Counted from the first letter of the stretch, positions 24,130 through 35,901 are shown. The stretch: 64,000 nt of DNA from Prostheceraeus crozeri (GCA_907163375.1 CAJQUW010010349.1:44141-108140), one strand, 5' to 3'. Numbers and translations are program-made. The notes: generated by a model from the letters alone, not told the origin.

Positions 24130-25165
24130 ATTGTCATATATGAAGTTGTATGTTTCAAACGACTTCAACAGTAAAACTTAGTAATTATTGGAGGACAAAC
24201 AGACAACGAAATAGAACTTTCTTATGTCAGATTGTGGCGGAATTGATGTAAAAAGTGGCATAATTTTGCACATTTTTCGGAAGAAAATGACGATCATTTT
24301 GATGCTTAGACTCCGCTGAACCGACAAACGACTCTGACGTCGGTTGAGCTCCAGGAGGTTTCGCGCAAACTCAATTCGTTCTATTAACTCATTTAGTTCA
24401 AGGTGTGCCTGGATACACGTTTCAGTCCATATATATCATCTCCGAAAGAAATATTATTCAAGTCCTGGAAAGCTTCTTTCACAGTTATAAGTTGTGTTTT
24501 CCATCTTTTCGGTTTAAGGAATCAGCTGTGAGTTACAGGATTTAATTGTTGCTACGAGAGAATCACACAACGTTGGTTTGGAGATAAATGCCGTGGCATT
24601 TCTCACTCTAATCCAAGTATATTCGACTGATCCAACAATCACATTGGTAAATTCGTCGAATAATATAATGCGGCTTCAAGTATTTCATCTTGTTGGTACT
24701 AGCTGTGGTGGATAACCGATATCATCAAACAGAGGTTTGCGCGTCTTGTTTTAACCACACAGGCTTTGACATGTCCCCTCAACTGATTAACATCTTCTTG
24801 ATTCCTGATACGCACAACACAGATGTGAATCAAATGAGCTGTGCACGTTATATAAGATGGAGAAGAATAAAACTGTTTCAAATATTTACCATTGTTTAAC
24901 ATATAAGAGGCCGAATTAGTCAATAACAGACAAACGCTTTGAACTTGAATATTTGTCGCATTGTGTCGTCAATTAAAGGAATAATCGTCTTTGCAGACGC
25001 CGAACAAATCAAAAGTTTGCAGATTACGAAGTACCGGTATGTTTTCTGGTTGATTTAGACTATCAACTAAGATGTTTGCATATTTCTGAGATGAAATTTC
25101 TGCTTCATCCACAACAAGAAAAATATCGTCAAAATAGGATTGATGCAAGCCTTAATAACAAACCC
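24130..25165 (-). pseudogene. Decayed hAT transposase (block Y copy 1)
   Basis: Minus-strand reading: FLVVDEAEIS then ANILVDSLNQP near 25080-25150, TNSASYMLNNGKYLKQFY near 24870-24920, then TCTAHLIHICVVRI and VNQLRGHVKACVVKTRRAN to about 24700. The series DE-x, YM, TC-AH-LH, VK and K--R is the core of a hAT transposase family common in invertebrates. Later blocks (EAFQDLNNISF, LNELIERIEFARN) lie near 24320-24480. Several stops interrupt it. No intact termini were found. Confidence 0.7.
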
Positions 25166-25789
25166 AACTTCACATTGGCTGCACTCGTGCAAGCTGCAAC
25201 TGTCTATGCTGTGACAATGTTTATTCGAATGAACCCAGACAAATGAATGAGGTTTCTTGTCACGCCTCAGAACGACAAGAGAATGAGAGGATAGTCATTA
25301 CCCGGGCTTCTCCATATCTTTTTGAAGAAACATAAAGCTTAACACAATTATAGCATCTACCCAATTCCTTCAATATTAGCTTTATATAACTTTATTTAAT
25401 TCCGGTTGCCCTAGTTATCACCATGTGTCGTCTTCATTCCTTATGTCACACAATTTACTAGCGATATACTAAATTTAGCAGATAGAGTAGATAGAAGTTA
25501 ACATAGTGAAGTCCGCTTTAGAAATCTGGTTGTCAAACAGAATGTGATCATATTCATGTACCTCGTCTATACAGTCAAACGTATTCAGATTTGTCAAGCT
25601 ATCTGATGTCAGCAAGCACATTTTGGCCAACTTAAGCTGCATTTAGCACCATTCTCACATCAAAGATATGAATAATAAAGTGTCTTTATTCAAAGAAAAT
25701 GAAAATCTAAAAATCATGCAAGTAAGATCACAATAATGGAGTAATAAGAATAAAATATCCATGGACGATCAAAAACTATTAATGCTATT

Positions 25790-26768
25790 ATACAAAAGTG
25801 CAAAGCGGAGTAGAGAATTTCAAAAGGCTCTGCATGCACGATTTATAGATCGCAATGAGATCTTCCTTGGATACTTGTCTCTGTAAAGACTAGACGGCCG
25901 GAAGTCTGCATATGTGAGGAGCATGCTTACTCCATGTGAAATTGTCTTAAAAATCACACCTAAAATCCGCTGCATAAAGATGTACCAGTGCCAATGTTGA
26001 TCCTCGCGCACTGGAGACAAATATATGTTTTGTTTTTCTTGTATTCATAAGGAAGCCATTCTCACTACACCACAATTTCATGTTGTCAACTTAATTCATC
26101 AACATTATATTACGTCAACATCTTTGCAAGATGGAATCAAGACCACAGCATCATCAACATACCATATCAGCACATTTTGAAGCCGGTTTTGCTGACCCAA
26201 CACGGACCTTTAGGGAATACTTGATGCTACATACCCCGTTGAGCTGAAGACATCGTAATTCAGGTGACTGGATCTACCAAAATCTTGCACATTGTGCAAA
26301 TTTTTCATCTTTCAAACTATAGTAATGATGCCTGCGGACTAGTAACTCTGCAGTGTTGGTTACACTTCATAAATCTCTTGAGCTACAACTTGCTCTTCCT
26401 GACCAACTCAATTTAACTTTGTAAATCTCTAATCTGGCATTTGGTCTTCAATAATTGTAGGCGTTGAAATCCCTTGCCCGATCCATCGATTCAGTAAAGC
26501 AAGTTTGACAAATAGCGTTATCCACGATTTGTCACTACTGGTCATTAATACCCTGGTCTGAGGAACACGGTTATTAATGCAACTTTGCAGATAATCATGT
26601 AGGAAGTTACATTTGTCATCCAGATTCAATGGAAAAAATAAAAGCAATTCCAATTGACGTCAAGTGATGCGACGATTCTGTCTGAATTTTGTAATGTGAT
26701 TCGATAAAAATTATTGACTGGAATTGATGCTTCCTTTGGTGCAGCAAGCATACAAAAACGGGACGAGG
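25790..26768 (-). pseudogene. LINE ORF2 fragment: linker, RT and C-terminal part
   Basis: The minus strand reads SDRIVASLDVN-type sequence, then SSDKSWIT near 26530 (the DKPWIT block before RT in CR1/jockey-like LINEs). RT pieces follow at about 26100-26270 (AASIPQ-type then YADD-like region). Toward 25790 come ENGFLMNTRKTKHIFVSS (the N--KT box) and ISLIAIYKSCM-like sequence. It is cut at 26768 by DD41D copy D. Copy 2 (46859-48060) supplies the endonuclease side. Many breaks, no function. Confidence 0.65.
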
Positions 26769-27354
26769 GCACTATCAAACTCAATGGGCATGTGAACAGA
26801 CATAATTGTGTCTTTTATCATGAAGAAAATCCTCATCAAGTGTTTGAGAAAAGTGTGAATAGCCCAGGATTGACTGTTTGGACTGGAATTTGCCCTAATG
26901 CTGTAATTGGACCTTATTTTTCCCAAGTACTGTTACTGGTGAAACATATCTTCACATGCTTGAGACTTTTGCATTACCGACACTTAATGAAATGGGATTG
27001 CTCGACGGCGATATGTGGTGGCAGCAAGATGGAGCTCCACCGCATTATGCTCGAAATGTAAGAGATCGTCTGAATGCCGTTTTTCCACACAGATGGATGG
27101 GTCGGAGAGGCCCACTGGAATGGCCTCCTCGTAGCCCAGACCTTTCCCCCATGGATTTCTCAGTTTGGGGAATTGTTAGAGATTACGTGTTTAGCGATAG
27201 AGTTGAGGGACTAGAACATCTCAGGGAGAGAATCATCAATTCTTTCTCGAGGTTTGATCAAACTCTTTGTTCTGCTATCTGTTCATCTGTTCGTGAGAGG
27301 ATCCGACAATGTATCGGTGAAGGAGGTGGTCATTTCGAAAATAAGAGAACATAA
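26766..27354 (+). pseudogene. Transposase C-terminal half (copy D)
   Basis: Reads from the first catalytic region (TIKLNGHVNRHNC) through LTVWTGICPNAVIGPYF, WWQQDGAPPHYA, RWMGRRGPLEWPP, RSPDLSPMDFSVWG and IRQCIGEGGGHFENKRT to a stop at 27354. The spacing from the QQD Asp to the PMD Asp is 41 residues. One frame change lies near 26925. The N-terminal DNA-binding half is missing. Confidence 0.9.
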
Positions 27355-27561
27355 AGTTCGTAAAGTTTACGTGGTTACTTCCTATGTTTAACTTTTTTGC
27401 AATATTTGTTATATTCCAATGTTATGTTGTGTTCTTTTTATCGAAATAAACTTTATTTTATTCTGTCACACAATCGTGCTGCGTTTTCTTTTGAATTAAA
27501 CAATTAGAATAATGAATTTAAAGATTTGAAGAAATTCATCGGTCCTTTACGGCCCACCCTG
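26766..27561 (+). mobile_element. DD41D transposon copy D, 5'-truncated
   Basis: Joins block Y inside the WTDEAT codons and runs to an intact 3' TIR ending GGCCCACCCTG at 27561, followed by TA. It is the only copy with an undamaged 3' half. Confidence 0.9.
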
Positions 27562-29240
27562 TATATATAAAAGAGGAAAGAAGTAAAATCCCAAAATGGC
27601 TCCAATAAATGTAAAATCAAAAATTAATACGAGGAAAAGCCATAATTCCAACCGGTTTCACCCTCTTGAATGAGGGCTACTCATGGAATGTTATATTTAT
27701 AAAACTTAAAGACCAAAAGAAATCTAAATACATTAAAGCATAGATTCATCATAGAAATTAATCAGAATTAAGACTGGGAAGAAACATAGAAATGAAAATC
27801 TGCTCCTGCCTCTCTCTGTCTATCTTACTGGCAGAGGAACACAATTTATAAATAGGAGCCGCTGAAAACACAGGGTCTTGGTCTTTAGCACACGACGCAG
27901 TATGCTGGCTGACCTTCAGCACTCTGTAGTTGGCAGGAGCTATTTGCTGACGGTGAACAGTGAGTCGGTTGCGGAATTAGTCGCCACTTTGACCGACGTA
28001 GATCGCATTACATCCGTTACAACGTAGAATATAAATGATGTTCTTTGATAGACAATTCATGTTTCTCTTGATTTCAAAATTTGTTAATTTTTTGTTGATC
28101 ATGATATTGATATGTTTTCCCGTTATCAAAATAGGGCAGCAACCGCATCTCGGTTCCTCACACTTAGTGATGGCGTGTATTGCTGGACGATTGTTCTTGT
28201 TCAATAAATTGAAAAGAGATGGAGGTTGTTTCCATGATCTAATGAATTTATATCTCTGAAAAGGTTCCATTAGGCTCAAGCTGGCACTGATGGGCTTAAT
28301 AACTTTGTTATAAATGTCTGGATTATTTTTATTATAGGTGCTCACAAAAGGAATTATCTTAGTAGTACTCTTTTCTTTTCGAACTGGGGACGTTTCTTCT
28401 CTTAATGCTCGAGAAATTCCATTGTCAATTACGCCTTGAGAATATTTCAATTTTAGAAGTTGTTTCTTTAATTCACGCAATTGTTTGCTACGATTTATTT
28501 CCAATGGGACAATTTTGATGATCCGCTTTGCCAGGGCGTAAGGAATATTCTTGATAACGTGTCTCGGGTGATTGGAATGAAAATGAATATAATTTTGTGT
28601 ATCTGTCTCTTTTCGGTACATGTCGGTTTCCAAAGTTCCGTTCTCCTTGTATATCAATACATCCAAAAAGCTGACACTGCTGGAACTTTGATGTTATCGT
28701 GGAGGTTACTTGAAATGTCATTGAATATCTTTATATTACCGAAATCTCTATTCCAAATCAAAAACCAGTCATCTATGTAACGTGTCCACCTTTCTTGTAT
28801 GATATTGGCGACATCGTTGTTGAATAATTCCTTGACTTTTACGTATAATTTTGTTTGTCTTAGTACCCATGGCGGTCCCAGATGTCTGTAAGTACACTTG
28901 GTCTTCAAATGAGAAGAAATTATTTTCTAATGCTAATCGTACCGCAGCCAGAATAAAGTCTCTTGAAAACCTTTTATCAATAAACTCGCTTTTCTCAGAT
29001 AGCCAGAAACCAATAGAATCTATTCCCAGAGATATAGGAATATTTGTATATAATAACGTTACGTCATAAGTGATCAGAATGAAATCTTGAGTATCATGAC
29101 CATTACTTTTAAACTTCTTGATATTCTCTAAAAAATCAAAGGTGTCTTTGCAGTAGCTAGGTAAGAGGGGATTTTTGTTTGGGTTTGGTACAAATTTGCC
29201 TCCTCTTGATAATAATGTCTTAGCGTTAGTATCAAAGCAT
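27562..29240 (-). mobile_element. PLE copy P2, minus arm of an inverted pair
   Basis: Reverse-oriented PLE with 3' tail near 27640 (GAGGAAAAGCC is the complement of GGCTTTTCCTC). Its ORF fragments (28666-27977, 28908-28654) cover TRYIDDW, the linker and IYILRCNGCN. Near 29171 it jumps from the RT start (LLPSYC) to the N-terminal NPNK codons, so about 0.7 kb is missing. It faces P3 head to head. The 3' tail extends past the P1 tail to about 27570 before the TA at copy D. Confidence 0.85.
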
Positions 29241-29575
29241 ACTGAAGAAAGATTAAATGTAGAGACACCTTCAATGTATTCATTGCTCTATACACATTCA
29301 AGAGCAACATTGGCATATGAACTTTACCTAGCATACCTTAACTTTACCATTTTACAGTACAAACATCTAGTACGAATAGTCTCTCAAAACAAATTCATTG
29401 GACCGAAGACTGATGGACGTTCATATGCCAATGTTGCCAAACCTTGTCGAAATGATGGTACATGAGACAGATGGTAATGATTTGAATACTCGTTTAATAG
29501 ACATGAACAAGTCGGATTCTTTTTTGTAATCAAAGGTGTCTCTACATTCAATCTTTCTTCACTATGCTTTGATAC
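29241..29575. repeat. Centre of the second PLE inverted pair
   Basis: Bounded by inverted copies of the PLE 5' end (CTGAAGAAAGATTAAATG, and CATTCAATCTTTCTTC near 29550). The interior, including GGACCGAAGACTGATGG, runs opposite to its counterpart at 16567-16860. Confidence 0.8.
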
Positions 29576-31917
29576 TAACGCTAAGACATTATTATCAAGA
29601 GGAGGCAAATTTGTACCAAACCCAAACAAAAATTTGCAGCGAATGGAGGGCCAAGTGAATCAATTTTGCCGAAATCTGCGGCTGAAGAACTTTTTTAAAA
29701 ACAATGAAGATCATGAAATGAAGAAATACAAAAATTCTAATTCTCAGTTTACCCCACAAAAAGGGCTGAGTGATAAACTTGATTCGCTTATCGATTTAAC
29801 CATGGACAAAGTTAATATTTTAAAAAGTGATTCTATTCAACCAAAATTCAATTTGTCAAGGTCTGAACGTAATAGTCTTAAACTTTTGAAAGATAATGAT
29901 CTCATACATGTTACTAAGGCGAACAAAGGTGGTGCGACTGTTATCCTTGATTATGCATTCTATCGTGAAAGAATGTTAACAGAGCACCTAACCGACACGA
30001 GCACGTATGTCCCTGTTGAAAAATACAGTCTTAACAACACCTTGGTAAAAATAAAAAGTTTGATGGATAACTTCAAGGATTGCGGCTTCACAAAAAATGA
30101 AAAATAATATCTCACTCGATTTGACTGTGAAATGCCATATACGAGTATATATACGGATTGCCGAAAATCCACAAGCATCAGGATTTCTTCAGTAAAATGC
30201 GTGTATATAATTATAACTGCATTACGACAAAACCACCTCAATCAAACTCTTAAATTCAGACCAATAATTTCAAGCACTTTTGCCTCGACATCTCATCTCA
30301 GCGAATTCGTTGATGATATTTTGAAGCCCTTGATTCCCCTCTTACCTAGCTACTGCAGAGACACCTTTGATTTTATAGAGAATATCAAGAAGTTTAAAAG
30401 TAATGGTCATGATACTCAAGATTTCATTCTGATCACTTATGACGTAATGTCATTATATACAAATATTCCTATATCTCTGGGAATAGATTCGATTGGTTTC
30501 TGCCTATCTGAGAAAAGCGAGTTTATTGATAAAAGGGTTTCAAGAGATTTTATTCTGGCTGCGGTACGATTAGTATTAGAAAATAATCTCTTTTCATTTG
30601 AAGACCAAGTGTACTTACAGACATCTGGGACCGCCGTGGGCACTAAGATGGCACCCACTTACGCCATTCTTGTCATGGGATATTTAGAAACAAAATTATA
30701 CGTAAAAGTCAAGGAATTATTCAACAACGATGTCGCCAATATCATACAAGAAAGGTGGACACGTTACATAGATGACTGTTTTTTGATTTGAAATAGGATC
30801 TTCGGTAATATAAAGATATTCAATGACATTTTAAGTAACCTCCACGAGAACATCAAAGTTCCAGCAGTGTCAGCTTTTTCGATGTATTGATATACAAGGA
30901 GAACGGATCTTTGAAAACCGACATGTACCGAAAAGAGACAGATACACAAAATTATATTCATTTTCATTCCAATCACCCGAGACACGTTATCAAGAATATT
31001 CCTTACGCCCTGGCAAAGCGGATCATCAAAATTGTCTCATTGGAAATAAATCGTAGCAAACAATTGCGTGAATTAAAGAAACAACCTCTAAAATTGAAAT
31101 ATTCTCAAGGCGTAATTGACAATGGAATTTCTCGAGCATTAAGAGAAGAAACGTCCCCAGTTCGAAAAGAAAATAGTACTACTAAGATAATTCCTTTTGT
31201 GAGCACCTATAATAAAAATAATCCAGACATTTATAACAAAGTTATTAAGCCCATCAGTACCAGCTTGAGCCTAATGGAACCTTTTCAGAGATATAAATTC
31301 ATTAGATCATGGAAACAACCTCCATCTCTTTTCAATTTATTGAACAAGAACGATCGTCCAGCAATACACGCCATCACTAAGTGTGAGGAACCGAGATGCG
31401 GTTGCTGCCCTATTTTGATAACGGGAAAACATATCAATATCATGATCAACAAAAAATTAACAAATTTTGAAATCAAGTGAAACATGAATTGTCTATCAAA
31501 GAACATCATTTATATTCTACGTTGTAACGGATGTAATGCGATCTACGTCGGTCAAAGTGGCGACTAATTCCGCAACCGACTCACTGTTCACCGTCAGCAA
31601 ATAGCTCCTGCCAACTACAGAGTGCTGAAGGTCAGCCAGCATACTGCGTCGTGTGCTAAAAACCAAGACCCTATGTTTTCAGCGGCTCCTATTTATAAAT
31701 TGTGTGCCTGTGCCACTAAGATAGACAGAGAGAGGCAGGAGCAGATTTTCATTTCTATGTTTCTTCCCAGTCTTGATTCTGATTAATTTCTATGATGAAT
31801 CTCTGCTTTAATGTATTCAGATTTCTTTTGGTCTTTAAATTTTATAAATATATCATTCCATGAGTAGCCCTCGTTCAAGAGGGTGAAAACGGTTGGAAGT
31901 ATGGCTTTTCCTCGTAT

Positions 31918-31920
<3 letters not shown>
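29576..31920 (+). mobile_element. Penelope-like retroelement P3, plus arm
   Basis: Near copy of P1: RGGKFVPNPN, KGGATVILD, TYDVMSLYTNIP (30437), GTAVGTKMAPTY (30631), RYIDDCFLI (30764), IYILRCNGCN (31510). The tail ends GGCTTTTCCTCGTATTATTT at about 31920. Sequence on both sides also matches P1, so the pair arose by segmental duplication. It is inactive and shares breaks with P1. Confidence 0.9.
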
Positions 31921-31955
<35 letters not shown>

Positions 31956-32018
31956 TTATATATATTTATATATATTTTTTATATATTCTAATGTTTTATA
32001 TATATATTTGATTATATA
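31921..32018. repeat. (TA)n tract, target of the second DD41D element
   Basis: Continuation of the PLE tail microsatellite. It is interrupted at the TA 32017-32018. Confidence 0.9.
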
Positions 32019-32356
32019 CAAGGTGTTTCAAAAGTAGGCTAACAGTTGATTTTGCCCTAGGAAATCTATGTTGACCGTTCTATTGGCGATTTACACCTGA
32101 ATCAGTCGATGGATATCCATGATCAGTCCAACATGAGCCATAGACTTCGAAGTAATTGCTACTATCATTTAGAAGTCTATGCAGTAGCATTCCATTGGCA
32201 AAGGAATTTTGAAATCTATCATGGACAAGATATAGCACCAATCTGACATTACGTACATGGATATGTTCAATTAATTTGATTTGAATCAAGCACTGTTAGT
32301 TTGACTTGAAGTGAATTAAACAAGCTTGAAGCTTTTTTGAATTTGCTGCTTCTGTC

Positions 32357-33420
32357 ATGTCAGGTCATCTAAAAGATGATCAGAGAAAATGGATTTTGAA
32401 ATCCTTTTGGAAAAACAAGAATGCTGAAAAGGTGCGAATGGAATGGAGAGATGCCTTTCACAGCAATCCTCCATCAAGATTTGCTATTTATCGCATTCGA
32501 GATAAATTTGAAAAGACCGGTTCGGTATAGAATGCACCGAAGTCAGGACGCCCTCGATCAGTTTCAATAACATCAAACGAGGAGCTAGTGGCCCAAACAT
32601 TTGTTCAAAGTCCGAAGAAGTCAACAAGAAGAGCCTCATTGGAGTTGGACATTTCTCTAAGCTCTACTTGGAGACTGATGAGGAAAGTTGAGTTGAAACC
32701 ATACCGACCCAGACTGTTGCAGCACCTTCTACCGGATGATGCTGAACGACGCTTGCAGTTTGCTGTGCTCATGTTGTCGGAAATTCGGGAGAACCCAGAT
32801 TTGCTTGACAAGATAGTTTGGTCTGACGAAGCCAGTTTCAAACTATCAGGTCACGTAAATAGACATAACTGTGTCTACTGGTTCCCTGAAAATCCGCACA
32901 TGGTATCAACAAATGAGCTGAACCAGCCTGGCTTAACGTCTGGGCCGGTATGTCAAGCAACGGTGTGATTGGGCCAGTATTTTTTGAAAGAACTGTGACG
33001 GCTGAGGTGTACCTTCAAATGCTCCAATCCTTTGCGATTCCTGAGATGCAGTCATTGAACAACTTCAATGAGCTGTACTTTCAGCAGGATGGTGCACCAG
33101 CGCATTTTGCAGTGAGTGTCAGAAGCTATCTGAATGACACTTTTCCAGGAAAGTGGATCGGGAGATGTGGTAGCATCCTTTGGCCTCCTCGCTCTCCCGA
33201 TCTAACTCCGATGGACTTTTTCTTTTGGGGCGTTGTAAAGGAGAAAGTGTACGGACGAAAACCTCACACACTTTCTCAACTCCGCTCCTACATCACAGAT
33301 GCCTGTCAAGAGATCAGTGATGACAGGAACTTATGCAGAACTGTGTGCCACAGTGTGGCCGAAAGACTACAAGAATGTGCCGATGTCCATGGTGGACATT
33401 TTGAGCATTTGCGTTCGTGA
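32357..33420 (+). pseudogene. Transposase of the second DD41D element
   Basis: Start MSGHLKDDQRKWILKSF at 32357. The helix-turn-helix half contains SGRPRSV and STRRASLELDISLSSTWRLM. The core reads WSDEASF, FQQDGAPAHFA and SPDLTPMDFFFWG, with 41 residues between the second and third Asp. The end is GGHFEHLRS. Only two breaks are seen: TAG at 32528-32530 and a one-base loss near 32938 (GLT then SGP in place of VWAG). About 354 codons, the usual size for a mariner-like transposase. Distantly related to copies A-D. Confidence 0.93.
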
Positions 33421-33498
33421 ATTTTTGCAACTTTAAGTTGATTAATTTTTTGATATGTTGAATAGGCCTTGGTTATTCATTTGTTCATTTTTTTGTTA

Positions 33499-33791
33499 GG
33501 AAACCAGGCAAACAAAATGGTAGTTGTTTTAATGTCAATACCTTTATTAATTTCAGCCTCCTCTAGGCCATCGTCAGAAGCTTCTGACGATGGTCTAAGA
33601 GGAGGCTGGAATTAACAAAGGTGAAGGACATTTGGATGTCAGCTGTTCTTCCTTCTTCGCCTCCCTGTCTTGTGTTGACGACAGCGTCTTCGTGCACCAG
33701 GCTGAGGGGCGCGGAGGACATTCGAATGTCAGCTGTTCTTCCTTCTCCGCAGTAACACTGAAACAACTACTATCTTGTTTACATGGTTCCC
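33499..33791. repeat. Nested foldback element in the transposon 3' UTR
   Basis: The ends are inverted (GGAAACCAGGCAAACAA and the reversed GGGAACCATGTAAACAA). Inside, 33549-33611 is a near-perfect palindrome around AGAAGCTTCT (CAGCCTCCTCTAGGCCATCG and its inverse). A direct repeat follows, containing ATGTCAGCTGTTCTTCCTTC, at about 33634 and 33727. TTA/TAA flanks the ends. Confidence 0.7.
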
Positions 33792-34083
33792 TAATAATTT
33801 TTTTTTGATAGATGTTGGATAGTTATTCGACTTCTCATGATCGGTATAGATTCAAATTGGGTTGTAGTGAAATATGTAGGCATGAAAACACTGGAGATCA
33901 TGAGATATTTTAATATGATTTACGCGATGTCAAAGAGTATTGAATTTTTGCCCCTTACGAATACAAGGCATATTAGCTATCTGTGGCATCGTGAAAAAGA
34001 TTATTATGACATAGCTTATTAATCTATAGCATTAAGCTTTTCAAGGCCAATTTCTACTGTTAGCCTACTTTTGAAACACCTTG

Positions 34084-34121
34084 TATATTTGATTATATAA
34101 TTATTATACATTATATTTAAT

Positions 34122-34154
<33 letters not shown>

Positions 34155-34771
34155 GTATATCAAATACTGTATATGTGAATGTGATTCACTTTACCGACCG
34201 GGTGTCTTCATCGACACGTGGATATCATGGATTGTGGTCATTTCATCGACAGTTCTTTTGATCTAGTGGGCAACTTCGAGTGGGTATTTAGTGGTTCTTT
34301 TATCGACTGTCAATTGATGTACAGTGGTTATATGTTCATAATATTTCATTCTTCCTAGGGTTTGATAATATTCGAAGAAAACCTATTTAATCAAAATAAA
34401 AATTAAAATAATGATTTAATTTTTATCTTTTAATAATAATTTTTTTGTCTATGATTTGAATAAAATAAAAAATAAAAATTAAGAAAATTTAGGATGATTA
34501 TTTCTTTCAAGTAATCTTTAATCAATTAAAAAGATAGGTTATAAAAGCTAGAATAATCATAAAAGTTATCTGACAAAAAAAACTTCAATTTATTCATATT
34601 TTTGCAAGATTTAATAAAACTACACGGACTATCAACAGTTTTGCATCAAAATCGAGCAAAGAAATTCATTTAATTGGAACATTTATAGCAATACCATGTA
34701 AATGGTCAGTGATTGGCATCATTTTCTGATCAAACACCTTTTTGAAACTAAAAAGAGCAGCTTCTCCAGTA
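34084..34771. repeat. Microsatellite and duplicated non-coding sequence
   Basis: Resumes the (TA)n tract interrupted at 32018, then repeats 19401-19995. No gene. Confidence 0.8.
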
Positions 34772-35678
34772 CCTCAACTCTATCGCTAAACACGCAATCT
34801 CTAGACACTATTCCCCAAACTGAGAAATCCATGCGGGAAAGGTCTGAGCTACGAGGAGGCCATTCCAGTGGGCCTCTCCGACCCATCCATCTGTCTGGAA
34901 AAACGGCATTCAGAAGATCTCTTACATTTCGAGCATAATGCGGTGGAGCTCCATCTTGCTGCCACCACCTATCGCCGTCGAGCAATCCCATTTCATTAAG
35001 TGTCGGTAATGCAAAAGTTTCAAGCATGTGAAGATATGTTTCACCAGTAACAGTACTTGGGAAAAAATAAGGTCCAATTACAGCATTAGGGCAAATTCCA
35101 GTCCAAACAGTCAATCCTGGGCTATTCACACTTTTCTCAAACACTTGATGAGGATTTTCTTCATGATAAAAGACACAATTATGTCTGTTCACATGCCCAT
35201 TGAGTTTGATAGTGGCCTCGTCGGTCCACAAGATATTCACGTCATTAGCGAAAGCCTGTTCAAAATGTTCACAGATTTCTAATCGGCGATCATAATCATC
35301 CTCGAGAAGTTGATGGAGCAATCTTGGTCTCCAGATCTTGAAGCCTAGATCTTTAATGATACGTCTTAGGGACGTTCGCGAAATCTGAAGCTCAGCAGAT
35401 AGATGCCGGCTTGAATTACAAGGTTGTTCATGCAACCTATCTCGAACAATTTGTTGACTCGAAGCAACATTCACTGATTTCGGACGACCGGAACTTTTCT
35501 TATCAAGAACGCTACCCGTTTCCTCAAATTTTTCGATAAGGTCCTTAACCGTATTCCATTTAATAGTGTTTCCATGTTCTTCCTGAAAAGTTCGACCAAC
35601 GGAAGAGATGTTGTTTGTAGAATAATATCACTTAATACAGAATATTCGCTGTTGTACATCCAACTTATGTGCCATCAT
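34772..35678 (-). pseudogene. Transposase of DD41D copy C
   Basis: Starts at MMAHKLDVQQ (35678). A stop replaces Arg after FCIK near 35630, and a frameshift near the middle splits the ORF. From 35474 it is open through WTDEAT, QQDGAPPHYA, RWMGRRGPLEWPP and RMDFSVWG. It keeps the Trp lost in A and B but has SSDLSRMD where copy D has SPDLSPMD. Confidence 0.88.
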
Positions 35679-35899
35679 TCGTGATAATGAACGAAATAAA
35701 GACGAACGCATGAGCAAACACTTGAGCGAAAATCACCTAATTAATCTGCACGCATGTGTCATGAAACACATCAGATACTAATCATTCAATTAGTCAATGG
35801 AAGGAAGCTAAATTACGGTACACATAAGCACCGTCTAACTCTTCTAAGCATATTTTCTTTTACTACAGAGAATTCATCGGTCCTTTACGGCTCACCCTG
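34772..35899 (-). mobile_element. DD41D transposon copy C, 3'-truncated
   Basis: Same truncation base as copy B and same flanks. The 5' TIR ends CGGCTCACCCTG at 35899. Confidence 0.9.
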
Positions 35900-35901
35900 T
35901 A

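Larger units (their letters stand above)
22641..26768. repeat. Block Y copy 1
   Basis: Starts CTTGATAATGAGTTCGC, as does 43772 in copy 2. Shared parts are 22641-22687, 23590-25475 and 26062-26765. Copy 1 alone holds 22688-23590, and copy 2 alone holds a CATAC-motif element in place of 25475-26062. The right edge is fused to DD41D copy D through the shared bases GACGAG. Contents are listed separately. 22688-23050 shows nothing recognisable. Confidence 0.85.
32019..34083 (+). mobile_element. Second DD41D mariner-like transposon
   Basis: The TIRs are CAAGGTGTTTCAAAAGTAGG at 32019 and the exact complement ending ACACCTTG at 34083; identity extends inward through CTAACAGT. TA flanks both sides (32017-32018 and 34084-34085). 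Removing the element plus one TA restores GATTATATATATTTGATT, which is what the unoccupied duplicate shows near 19280. The 2065-bp length includes a nested foldback element. The insertion postdates the segmental duplication. Confidence 0.95.
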
